Assembly: GCA_036006525.1 (NCBI GenBank)
Contig: DASYPP010000023.1
Span: 1-39,367 of the forward strand
DNA length: 39,367 nt
Source: DASYPP01 sp036006525
Lineage (GTDB): Bacteria > Gemmatimonadota > Gemmatimonadetes > Gemmatimonadales > GWC2-71-9
Reading direction: 5' to 3'
Made by a program: the position numbers and the translations under genes. Shown here in pieces: positions 26,080 through 33,493 of this stretch. How positions within the stretch are numbered: position 1 is the first letter of the stretch; each line of letters starts with the position of its first letter. Under the pieces are notes generated by a model. The model was not told the origin of the DNA. It was given only the letters and a program-made list of their open reading frames with translations, and made no database searches.

Positions 26080-26961
26080 ATGTTGCTGACATTGCTGGTT
26101 GCTTCCCTGGCGGTCGCTGCTCCGCAGCAGAGCGACACCACCATCACCGTGACTCCCGGTACCCGACTGGAGATGGACAATCCGGGTGGGGAGATCATCG
26201 TGCACGGGTGGGAGCGGAACGCGGTCCAGATCAAGGCCCGGCACTCGGCCCGTACCCATGTCCAGATCAAGACCGCGGGAACGGTGTTGAGCATCGAGTC
26301 CGAGGCGGACCGGGGTCCGGCCAATATCGTGGACTATGACATTTCGGTTCCCAGCTGGATGCCGCTCAAGCTGGAAGGGATGTACAGCGACATCAGCATC
26401 GAGAACATGAAGGCGGATGCCGAGCTGGAGTCGCTGAACGGCAACCTCACGGTGAAGAACGTGACCGGTTCACTCAACCTGCACTCGGTGCAGGGGACGA
26501 TCTCGGTCAATGGTAGCCGGGGTCGCCTGGAGCTGAACTCGGTCTCCGAAGGTGTCATCGTGCTCGATGCCGAAGGCGACATCACGGTGGAGACGATCAG
26601 TGGGGACGTGGACCTGCAGCGGATTCGGTCCAAGTCGGTGGAGGTGGGCACTCTGGACGGCGAGGTGCTGTATGACGGCACGCTCCAGGAAGGCGGCCGC
26701 TACAGCTTCGTCAGTCACAGCGGCGACATCATGGTCGGCGTGGCCGATGGGGCCAGCGCGGCGTTCAACATCGCCACTCTCGATGGGGAGGTGGAGGCCA
26801 CCATCCCGGTGCAGGGCATGGAGCATCCCACCCGGCGGCGGACCAACTTCCGGCTCGGCAGCGGGAGCGCCACGGTGGATGTCGAAAGCTTCAACGGCGA
26901 CGTCAAGGTGGGCCGCACCGGCACGTTCAGCATCCCGCACGACAACGACGACGACAACTGA
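26080..26961 (+). CDS. Exported DUF4097-family beta-helix-like protein
   Basis: 293 aa with a short signal peptide (LLTLLVASLAVAAPQQ). From about residue 60 it is built of short repeated beta units of the type S-x-N/D-G-x-I/L-x-V, for example LESLNGNLTVKNV, LHSVQGTISVNG, VETISGDVDLQRI, VGTLDGEVLYDG and VESFNGDVKVGRT. This is the DUF4097 (adhesin-like) pattern. The C-terminus is an acidic run (HDNDDDN). GAGG precedes the ATG. Function of the family is not established; the ECF/anti-sigma context points to envelope stress. Confidence 0.82.
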   Translation: MLLTLLVASLAVAAPQQSDTTITVTPGTRLEMDNPGGEIIVHGWERNAVQIKARHSARTHVQIKTAGTVLSIESEADRGPANIVDYDISVPSWMPLKLEGMYSDISIENMKADAELESLNGNLTVKNVTGSLNLHSVQGTISVNGSRGRLELNSVSEGVIVLDAEGDITVETISGDVDLQRIRSKSVEVGTLDGEVLYDGTLQEGGRYSFVSHSGDIMVGVADGASAAFNIATLDGEVEATIPVQGMEHPTRRRTNFRLGSGSATVDVESFNGDVKVGRTGTFSIPHDNDDDN

Positions 26962-26966
26962 TCTCC

Positions 26967-27827
26967 ATGTTGACCGTCCTCTTGCTGGCCGCCACGCTCG
27001 GTTCGCCGGTCCGGCAGGATACCGCGTCCCTGTTTCGCTGGACCGGGACCCTGCCGGCCGGGGCCACGCTCGAAGTCCGCGGGGTGATCGGGAGCATCCG
27101 GGCGGACGCCGCGTCGGGCCGTGAGGTCAGCGTCGAGGCAACCAGGACCCGCGGTCATCGAGGGTTGCCGGAAGACGTGGCGATCCGGGTGTTCGAGGAC
27201 AGCGGCCGGGTGCTCATCTGCGCGATTTATCCCCGGAGCCGCTGGCAGAACGACGAGGAAGACCGGCCGGCCCGGGACGCCTGCGAAGTGGCCGGTCGGC
27301 ACCGGACCGACCGGGGCGAGAACGACACCCGGGTGGACTACATCGTCAAAGTTCCGGCCGGCGTCCACTTTGTGGGGGAGACCGTCACCGAAGATGTCAC
27401 GGTAACGGGCCTGCACGGGTCAGCCGAGGGATACAGCGTGGCCGGGAATGTGACCATGCGCGACATCCGGGGATCGGTGGTCGACGCCGCATCCATCAGC
27501 GGTGATATCAGCTTCCTGCGGGTGGATGCGCCCCGGGTGTACGCGGGGACGCTAAGCGGCGATGTCTCGTTTGACGGGGTAATCCGGCAGAGTGGTGACT
27601 ACGAGCTGCTGTCCTGGAACGGCGCTATCGCGGTCGCCCTGCCCAAAGGCGCCGGGATCGAGTTCGAGGTCCACGCCAGTAGCCGCGATGACCTGCACTC
27701 CAGCGTGCCGCTGGTCCGGAGCCTTGAAAGCCGGCGCCGCTACGGCGGAAAACAGGGCGATGGCAGCGCGAAAATGAATCTCACCAGCTTCGGCGGCGAC
27801 ATCAGGATCAGTAGCCCCGAACACTGA
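26967..27827 (+). CDS. Exported DUF4097-family protein, second copy
   Basis: 286 aa starting six bases after the previous gene. A short hydrophobic signal (MLTVLLLAATLGSP) is followed by a domain with a charged, Cys-containing insert (ICAIYPRSRWQNDEED...RDACEVAGRH). Then come the beta repeats: VTEDVTVTGLHG, YSVAGNVTMRDI, DAASISGDISFLRV, YAGTLSGDVSFDG, LTSFGGDIRIS. The paired Cys may form a disulfide after export. It is last in the sigma operon, with a terminator 92 bases later. Confidence 0.82.
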   Translation: MLTVLLLAATLGSPVRQDTASLFRWTGTLPAGATLEVRGVIGSIRADAASGREVSVEATRTRGHRGLPEDVAIRVFEDSGRVLICAIYPRSRWQNDEEDRPARDACEVAGRHRTDRGENDTRVDYIVKVPAGVHFVGETVTEDVTVTGLHGSAEGYSVAGNVTMRDIRGSVVDAASISGDISFLRVDAPRVYAGTLSGDVSFDGVIRQSGDYELLSWNGAIAVALPKGAGIEFEVHASSRDDLHSSVPLVRSLESRRRYGGKQGDGSAKMNLTSFGGDIRISSPEH

Positions 27828-27918
27828 CGCGGGACGGGCACCCGGTTGCAAAGGACAGGCATACCGAGAAGGTCGTACAGGTATATTTCAGTAGCGCCAA
27901 ATACTGCACGTATCATTT

Positions 27919-27957
27919 AAGCGTATCTCTTATAACGAGATACGCTTCTTGTTTTCT
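27919..27957 (+). terminator. Intrinsic terminator after the ECF sigma operon
   Basis: AAGCGTATCTC, loop TTATAAC, GAGATACGCTT: a perfect 11-bp stem, followed by CTTGTTTTCTCC. It is AT-richer than its surroundings. It ends the sigma/anti-sigma/DUF4097 transcript. Confidence 0.8.
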
Positions 27958-28045
27958 CCATTGTTAGCTTCGGCACATACGTTGCCAAGTCATCATTCCG
28001 TTCCGGAAACTTCCAACTCACAGTTCGCCCAAGCAGGAGATGACC

Positions 28046-28897
28046 GTGCGAGTGCTGAACCTTATCCGCGCCGTTGGTCGCCGAGTTCTGCCCGTCACGC
28101 TGGTTCTTGCGGCAGTCAGCTGCGACGCGGGTCTAAAGGAGAATTCCTTCGGTCCGATCAGCGATCTGATTACTGGAGTTGCGACGGTGGATGGCACCGT
28201 GACCGCCACGCTGGTGGCCGGCAGCCGCCCCGCCGACGGTAGCGGTCCGACGATTACGGTCCAGGGCGTTCCGACCGCGATCAACGGCGGAAGCCTTCGT
28301 GCCTCCGTGACGTCGCCGACTCCGTTCAGCCGGGTGATCGTCTCGCTCACCTACTTCGATGGCTACTACCAGCTCGACCTGCCGGCCCCGGTGACTTCCG
28401 TGGACATCGTACTCAATATGAGCCCCAATGCGCCCCAGGCGGCCATGGGTTTTGTCTACGGCGCCGGCGCCCAGGGCGGCCCCATGGGACCGTCTCTGAC
28501 CCAGAATATCAACCTGTTGCGGGTAGGCTCGGGCGACGTGCAGGTCAGTGTAGCGTGGGACGCCCCGACCGACGTGGACCTGCATGTGACCGATCCTTCG
28601 GGCGAGGAGATCTTTTTCGCCCACAAGAACTCGGCCAGCGGCGGCACCCTGGATCTCGACTCCAATCCGGCATGCAGCATCGACAACATCAACAACGAGA
28701 ACGTGGTGTGGCCGACCGGCAGTGCGCCCAGCGGTACCTATTCCGTGGACCTGGTCTACTGGTCGGCGTGCAGCCAGCCGCAGAGTAACTACACGGTGAC
28801 CGTGGTGGTGGCCGGGCAACAGCCCCAGGTCTTCAGCGGCACGCTGGTGACGTCGAATTCCAGTGTCAAGATTCCGATCGGGACGTTTATCCGATAA
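28046..28897 (+). CDS. Lipoprotein with C-terminal DUF2135 (YfaP-like) domain
   Basis: About 283 aa. The GTG at 28046 is preferred because AGGAG lies 6 bases upstream; an in-frame ATG at 28040 touches that site. The signal segment ends VTLVLAAVSCDAG with a likely lipidated Cys. The middle part has beta-sandwich character. The C-terminal domain has VQVSVAWDAPTDVDLHVTDPSGEEI, a Gly/Asp stretch with two Cys (PACSID, WSACSQ) and GTYSVDLVYW. These are typical of DUF2135, in which the Asp residues of the DVDLHV strand suggest metal binding. It stands alone between two terminator-like regions. Function unknown. Confidence 0.8.
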   Translation: MRVLNLIRAVGRRVLPVTLVLAAVSCDAGLKENSFGPISDLITGVATVDGTVTATLVAGSRPADGSGPTITVQGVPTAINGGSLRASVTSPTPFSRVIVSLTYFDGYYQLDLPAPVTSVDIVLNMSPNAPQAAMGFVYGAGAQGGPMGPSLTQNINLLRVGSGDVQVSVAWDAPTDVDLHVTDPSGEEIFFAHKNSASGGTLDLDSNPACSIDNINNENVVWPTGSAPSGTYSVDLVYWSACSQPQSNYTVTVVVAGQQPQVFSGTLVTSNSSVKIPIGTFIR

Positions 28898-28979
28898 CGG
28901 ACCATGGCAGATCGCCGGTTGCGGACTGCTCTGAAGCGTTCCGACTACCGGCCGGCGAATCTGCCGCCACATAGCAGTA

Positions 28980-29054
28980 AAATCGATGATCGTCAATCAT
29001 AAATCGTCAATCTTGCACTCGCATGGGCGAATGCTGATTGGCGATCTTCGATTT
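28980..29054. repeat. Two-armed heptad array H (GTCAATC type) downstream of DUF2135 gene
   Basis: The left side has 7-base words all ending in ATC: GATGATC, GTCAATC, ATAAATC, GTCAATC (28983-29012). AAATCGATGATCGTCAATCA (28980-28999) pairs with TGATTGGCGATCTTCGATTT (29035-29054) with two mismatches. It is followed 18 bases later by array G, so two unrelated words occupy one convergent gap. Confidence 0.65.
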
Positions 29055-29072
29055 CTGGACCCGGCAACATCC

Positions 29073-29138
29073 AACGCAAAGGCGCGGAGGCGCAAAGAAC
29101 AACCAGTTACTCTCTTTGCGCCTTAGCGTCTTTGCGTT
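29073..29138. repeat. Two-armed octamer array G (GCGCAAAG) at the end of the M14 peptidase gene
   Basis: The left arm has ACGCAAAG, GCGCGGAG, GCGCAAAG. The right arm (29111-29138) is the complement of ACGCAAAG, ACGCTAAG, GCGCAAAG. The word is that of array F 4.3 kb away. The stop codon of the minus-strand peptidase (29123-29125) and its last residues T-Q-R-R are read from the right arm. Confidence 0.8.
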
Positions 29139-30907
29139 GAGGCAGTTGTTGTCGACCGGGTTCCACCTTTCGCGGAACTGACGGTGACCGTAAAGGGACC
29201 GTCGCCTCTGACCAGCCAGCGCACCGTCACGGTTCCCATCCCCGGAATATTCGACACGTCCAGCCGGCCCGGGTGCAGCCGCTGCTCCCGCGCGAGATTC
29301 TGCCGCGGGTCATCCACCAGGAACCCCGCCACCACTTCGCCTCCGCTCAGGCTGACGTAGTCCGGCCGGGTAATCTGGTTCTCGATATCCTGCTGGGTAT
29401 GGGTCGGCGCCAGCCGCTTGTTGGCCACGATCGCCGTCACCTCGCTCAGGCCGCCGTCCCTCCGCCGCACCACGATCGAATCCACCCGGACCAGCGGCAT
29501 CTGGCCGGCCTGGTAGATGGTGAACGCCATGTTGCGGTGGGCCTCGCGCGGCAGCAGGAAACCGGGAACCGCGCGGGTGTATTGCTTCTTTACCCCGCCC
29601 ACTTCGATCGCGCCATACTGGGGGTGCTGCACCGGCGTCCAGGGGACCACCGCCTCGCCCAGCAGCAGCAGCCGGTCGAACTTGTAGTCGGGATCGTCGT
29701 AGCGCTCGTCGGCGGGATCCTTGTCGAAGTACTCGAACGCGGTCCATACCTCGTTGCTGAAGGTGATGATGCCGCGGGCGCCGTAGAGCCAGTCCAGCTC
29801 GCCGCCCCAGACGGTGTAGAGGTCCTTCCAGACCACCATGTACTTGTAGCCCGGGAGAATCTGTTCGCCGACCCGCCCGATCTGGTCGAAGGCCCGGATA
29901 TCCTGGGGCCGGTAGTTGTCCTGCGGCACTCCGGGTCCGCGCAGGATCATCCCCCCGTTGTTATGGTAGCTCTGGGCGCCGGCGATGTTGGGGTGCGCCT
30001 CGATGAACGCCATCACCGCCCGGGTCTCCGGCAGCGAGGTGGGGTAGTAATCCGCGCCGCCCTGGATGTACTGCGGCTGCCAGCGCCAGGGCCAGTTCCG
30101 GTTGGGGTCGTAGTAGCCGATCCCGTCCTCGTTCACCTCCCCGTCCCCATCGTTGTCGTAGCCCTCGTAGCCCAGCAGCTCGTACTCGCCAGGCTTGTCG
30201 GGCGCGGCCTGGATCATGAGCCGGGGATCCTCCGGCGAGACGATCCAGCGTCCGTTGGGATTGCGGCGCCGCATCATGGTGATGAAGCCATCGCCGTTCA
30301 GGTCATCGAACCCGTCCTCGTCCACCAGCCCGTCACCATCGTTGTCCCGGGGGGCCACGCCACTGCGCGGGGAGTGCGGAGTGTTGGGCTCGTGAAGGAA
30401 GTCCTCCCGTCCGTCCGGATTGATGGTGGGCACGATGTAGAACACCCGATCGTTCAGCAGACTGTCGACGTAGGGGACCCGGTCCGCCATCTCGCACAGG
30501 TACCAGGCGGTGTAGAGCGCGATCTCGGTGCCCTGGATTTCATTGGAGTGAATGTTGCCGTCGATGTACATCGCTGGCTTCTGGTCCGGATCGCCGTGCT
30601 TGAAATTGGTCACCGTGAGGAGCCAGATCTCCCGGCCCTCATAGCTCTTGCCGATCGAGCTGAACCGGCACCGGTCGGGATACGCCGTCTGCAGCCGGCG
30701 GCCCAGCTCGGCGATCCCGGCATGGTCGTAGTAGCGGTCCCAGCTGGTGGGGACCTTGGGATTGGGCGGCGAACCCAGGGCCGCCAGTGCCCCGGCCTGG
30801 GCGGCAACAGGGGCGGCGCTCGCGGCAGCTATGACCGCGGCAAACATCAGAGGCCGGAGGATCGCAGCCTTCCCACTGGCCCACTTGCCCACCTGCCGAC
30901 TTTTCAT
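29123..30907 (-). CDS. Exported M14-family zinc carboxypeptidase with calcium-loop inserts
   Basis: 594 aa. A signal peptide (PLMFAAVIAAASAAPVAAQAG) follows a 16-residue extension read from octamer array K. The zinc site is complete: His and Glu in GNIHSNE, His in AQSYHNNGG. The likely catalytic Glu is in TFSNEVWT. Two inserts resemble EF-hand/dockerin calcium loops: DNDGDGLVDEDGFDDLNGDG and DNDGDGEVNEDG. A C-terminal beta domain follows from about 480. The ATG at 30907 overlaps the stop of the upstream M14-like gene (ATGA), so the two are translated together. It probably trims peptides outside the cytoplasm. Its stop lies in array G. Confidence 0.9.
   Translation of the reverse strand: MKSRQVGKWASGKAAILRPLMFAAVIAAASAAPVAAQAGALAALGSPPNPKVPTSWDRYYDHAGIAELGRRLQTAYPDRCRFSSIGKSYEGREIWLLTVTNFKHGDPDQKPAMYIDGNIHSNEIQGTEIALYTAWYLCEMADRVPYVDSLLNDRVFYIVPTINPDGREDFLHEPNTPHSPRSGVAPRDNDGDGLVDEDGFDDLNGDGFITMMRRRNPNGRWIVSPEDPRLMIQAAPDKPGEYELLGYEGYDNDGDGEVNEDGIGYYDPNRNWPWRWQPQYIQGGADYYPTSLPETRAVMAFIEAHPNIAGAQSYHNNGGMILRGPGVPQDNYRPQDIRAFDQIGRVGEQILPGYKYMVVWKDLYTVWGGELDWLYGARGIITFSNEVWTAFEYFDKDPADERYDDPDYKFDRLLLLGEAVVPWTPVQHPQYGAIEVGGVKKQYTRAVPGFLLPREAHRNMAFTIYQAGQMPLVRVDSIVVRRRDGGLSEVTAIVANKRLAPTHTQQDIENQITRPDYVSLSGGEVVAGFLVDDPRQNLAREQRLHPGRLDVSNIPGMGTVTVRWLVRGDGPFTVTVSSAKGGTRSTTTASTQRR
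30869..30900. repeat. One-armed octamer array K inside the first codons of the M14 peptidase
   Basis: Four 8-base words on the plus strand: CTTCCCAC, TGGCCCAC, TTGCCCAC, CTGCCGAC. They encode residues 3-13 (SRQVGKWASGK) of the peptidase on the minus strand, ahead of its signal peptide. No complementary arm is visible nearby. Eight is not a multiple of three, so copy-number change would break the frame. Confidence 0.6.
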
Positions 30908-32628
30908 CGAGACCCCGACGGGTGAAGGGTGATGGCCTGGGAGGCGCTGCCGGCCACCGGGCTGGAGGCGCTCACCGTCACCCGTGAATCGGCCCGGCCG
31001 GTGACGATCCAGCTGACTTCGGTCGAGCCGCCGCTTCCCTGGATCGGGTCCAGCAGCTGGATCTTCCGGCCCGATTCAATCTGCTGTCCGTCGGTCTTCA
31101 GCTCGACTCGAACTCGTCGAGGCCAGCGCACCCGTCCGCCGAGCTGGGAGACCGTGGGCAAGTACCCCAGGTTGGCCACCCTTGCCTTGATCCGGAACAC
31201 TCCGGCACCGACCTGCTCCACCCTCACATCTCTGATCGCAATCGACGGAAGCAGGTCGGCCATCTCACGAACCAGGCGGGCCTGGACCGTGGTGAGTGTA
31301 TCCAGCAGGCTGTCCGGCGGATTGACCAGGACGAAGGGCCGCAAGCCGCCCACCTCGACCTTGTGGCCCGGGAAGTCCGGATCGATGACCTCCTTCCACT
31401 CGATGACTGCATCGGGCCGGTTGGCCCGGAGCCAGTGCAGCGCGTTGCGGTCGTCCTTGAGCGGATCCTTGGGATCGACCTTGGGGGCAGACTTGCTGGT
31501 GTCGGCCGGCAGCTCGGGAATCCACCAGGTGCGGGTGCCCCAGGCAAACCGACCCATGTGGTAATAGCTGAAGGAGAGCGGGTCGCCCTTGAGATCGGCC
31601 GAGGTGGGTCCCTTCTCCAGGCCCGTCAACTTCTGGTAGCGGCGCGAGACTTCGGTGAACCAGGGCTCATCGTTCTGCATGACGTTGGTGAGCGGCAGCG
31701 GGGTGCCATCGGGACCGACGGCTTCCTTCTTGTACTCCCAGGCCTTGACCAGGTTGTCCTGGGGACCCAGCACGTACACCGCGGTGACATTGGGATGGTC
31801 CACGAAGAACTGGGCGATCGCGCGGGACTCCGGGGTCGCGATGGGGCCGTCGCCGGAACCCTCGGTGAAGTACTCGTACCCGTAGGTGAGATTCCGGTTG
31901 ACGTCCACTCCGCCGGGCGGATCCTCGTTATAGCGCTCGTCCTTGTCGTTGTCGCGGCCCTCGGCGTACACGCGGTAGGTACCGGCCTGGCCCTTCCCCC
32001 GATCCACCTGGCGGAGCAGCTGGGGGTCGGCCGAATCGGCCATCCAGTCGCCGGCCGAGTCGCTCACCCGCATGAGGGTGATGAGCCCGTCGCCGTTCAG
32101 GTCATCGGGGCCGTCCTCGTCGATGGCGCCGTCGTGATCGTCATCAATCGGCATCGCGTTGCGGGTCAGCTCGACCATGGGCCGGGCGAACATTCCTTCG
32201 GCGGCATCGGGATTGGCCCGGGGAATCAGGTAGATCGTGTGGTGATCCAGCAGCCGTTTCACCGCGGAGTCGGAGCTGTAGCCGGCGACCAGGTTGCGGA
32301 TCACGCCGAGCGTGACCTCGCTTCCCACCACGTGGGGACCTGCCGCGTTGGCGATGACCAACAGGGCGGGGCGGTCATCGGCATCGGTGCCCGCCGCCAG
32401 GCGCACCGCCTGCACCGGCAGCCCGCCCGGCGACTGGGCGATGGTACTGAGCTGGATCAATTGCGGCGCGACTCGGCGCAGGCTGTCCAGGGCCGCGGCG
32501 AGCTCGCGACCGTTGTGATAGCGCGAACTGCTCCGGCCCGCCTGGGCCCGGACTTCGGGAGTCACCGTCGCAAATCCGATCAGCGCAAGCAGCAGGCGGA
32601 GAGCCCGCTTCGACAATACCCAACGCAT
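30904..32628 (-). CDS. Exported M14-like peptidase homologue, probably lacking a zinc ligand
   Basis: 574 aa from the ATG at 32628, followed by a signal peptide (LRLLLALIGFATVTPEVRAQ). It has the overall plan of the next gene: an N-terminal M14 fold, calcium-type loop DDDHDGAIDEDGPDDLNGDG, DVNRNLTYGYEY, and a C-terminal beta domain. The active-site positions differ. The first zinc pair appears as GPHVVGSE (His and Glu four residues apart instead of two). Where the active paralogue has SYHNN, this one has YVLGPQDN with no His. I infer an inactive or altered enzyme acting as partner of the downstream peptidase, with which it is coupled (ATGA). A longer start at 32745 would lack a signal peptide. 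Confidence 0.8.
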   Translation of the reverse strand: MRWVLSKRALRLLLALIGFATVTPEVRAQAGRSSSRYHNGRELAAALDSLRRVAPQLIQLSTIAQSPGGLPVQAVRLAAGTDADDRPALLVIANAAGPHVVGSEVTLGVIRNLVAGYSSDSAVKRLLDHHTIYLIPRANPDAAEGMFARPMVELTRNAMPIDDDHDGAIDEDGPDDLNGDGLITLMRVSDSAGDWMADSADPQLLRQVDRGKGQAGTYRVYAEGRDNDKDERYNEDPPGGVDVNRNLTYGYEYFTEGSGDGPIATPESRAIAQFFVDHPNVTAVYVLGPQDNLVKAWEYKKEAVGPDGTPLPLTNVMQNDEPWFTEVSRRYQKLTGLEKGPTSADLKGDPLSFSYYHMGRFAWGTRTWWIPELPADTSKSAPKVDPKDPLKDDRNALHWLRANRPDAVIEWKEVIDPDFPGHKVEVGGLRPFVLVNPPDSLLDTLTTVQARLVREMADLLPSIAIRDVRVEQVGAGVFRIKARVANLGYLPTVSQLGGRVRWPRRVRVELKTDGQQIESGRKIQLLDPIQGSGGSTEVSWIVTGRADSRVTVSASSPVAGSASQAITLHPSGSR

Positions 32629-32664
32629 CTTGGGGGCCTTGGATGTCTGGAAGGGCTGGAAGGT
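32629..32664. repeat. One-armed nonamer array L touching the start codon of the M14-like gene
   Basis: Four 9-base words on the plus strand: CTTGGGGGC, CTTGGATGT, CTGGAAGGG, CTGGAAGGT. On the minus strand they run straight into the ATG (ends GCCCCCAAG then ATG), occupying the place of a ribosome-binding site. Confidence 0.55.
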
Positions 32665-32810
32665 GTAGCGGCCCAGCCCGGTTGGGCAAGGTGGTGCATT
32701 GAAGTGCAGTGACGGCGACCCGGCGCACGAGTCTCCTGTGACCATGATTACGGCCCCACCGGGGCGGTCGGTGGTACGATTTTGCCATCCTTGAATGGCT
32801 GGAGGAAACG

Positions 32811-33479
32811 GTGCCCGTGTCCAACCTGGCTTCCCTGAGGCAGTTCCCGGAATCGCTCCGGCCCCGCCTCTTCGTGGCCTATGCGGCAGCTCGCGAAGCC
32901 CTCATCGAAACCCACCAGGTGCAGGCGCTGAAGTTCACCCGGGAATTCTCCCGGCGACTTCCTGCAATCGATGCCCTCGATCTCTACTTTCGCGTGGTGC
33001 CGGTTCCCATGGCGATGGAGGATGCCGTGGTGAGCCGGACGCTGGTGTTGCTGGAACTGGGTGATTTTCCGCCGGTTCCCTGCGAGCCGTCGCCATTCCT
33101 CCTGCTCCGAAGATTCCGGCTCGACCTGTTTCTGGATGCGATCCGCCAACAGCGGCAAACCAGCGCCTCCACGCTTCAGCTCGCCCGGCTCGCCGGGGCC
33201 CGGGCCCAGGAGGCGGTTCTGGATACCCACGTGGCCAATGCGTTCGCCGTCGCAAGCATCCTGCAGGACGTTATCTGGGTGGACGAGGCGGTGGGGCACT
33301 ACATCCATACCCAGCGTCTCCCGCTCGCCACGGCGCACATGGTGTATCAGCGCACTCGTGCCCGCGTGGCGGAACGGCAACTGGTGTCGCTGCTCGGCGC
33401 ATCGTCCGCGGCGTCACCAGTGTTCGTGGAGCGGCGGAAGGAGCTGCGACTGCCGGGTCAGATCAGAATTGCGGGGTAG
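32811..33479 (+). CDS. Unrecognised 222-aa soluble protein
   Basis: The GTG start at 32811 is supported by GGAGG five bases upstream. The sequence is mostly helical and soluble, without signal peptide or membrane helix. Notable parts are RLFVAYAAAREALIETHQVQALKF, a run of hydrophobic/charged alternation, LLLRRFRLDLFLDAIRQQRQ, and a basic C-terminus (ERRKELRLPGQIRIAG). I recognise no family or catalytic motif. It lies divergent from the M14 pair (66 bases after the longest reading of that gene) and converges on the transporter gene with a 14-base gap. Confidence 0.65.
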   Translation: MPVSNLASLRQFPESLRPRLFVAYAAAREALIETHQVQALKFTREFSRRLPAIDALDLYFRVVPVPMAMEDAVVSRTLVLLELGDFPPVPCEPSPFLLLRRFRLDLFLDAIRQQRQTSASTLQLARLAGARAQEAVLDTHVANAFAVASILQDVIWVDEAVGHYIHTQRLPLATAHMVYQRTRARVAERQLVSLLGASSAASPVFVERRKELRLPGQIRIAG

Positions 33480-33493
33480 TCGGACAGACCTTG

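Noticed and set aside
32739..32752. TGACCATGATTACG, identical to the start of the lacZ-alpha segment of cloning vectors.
   Set aside because: Only 14 bases match and the flanks do not, so chance is likelier than vector contamination.
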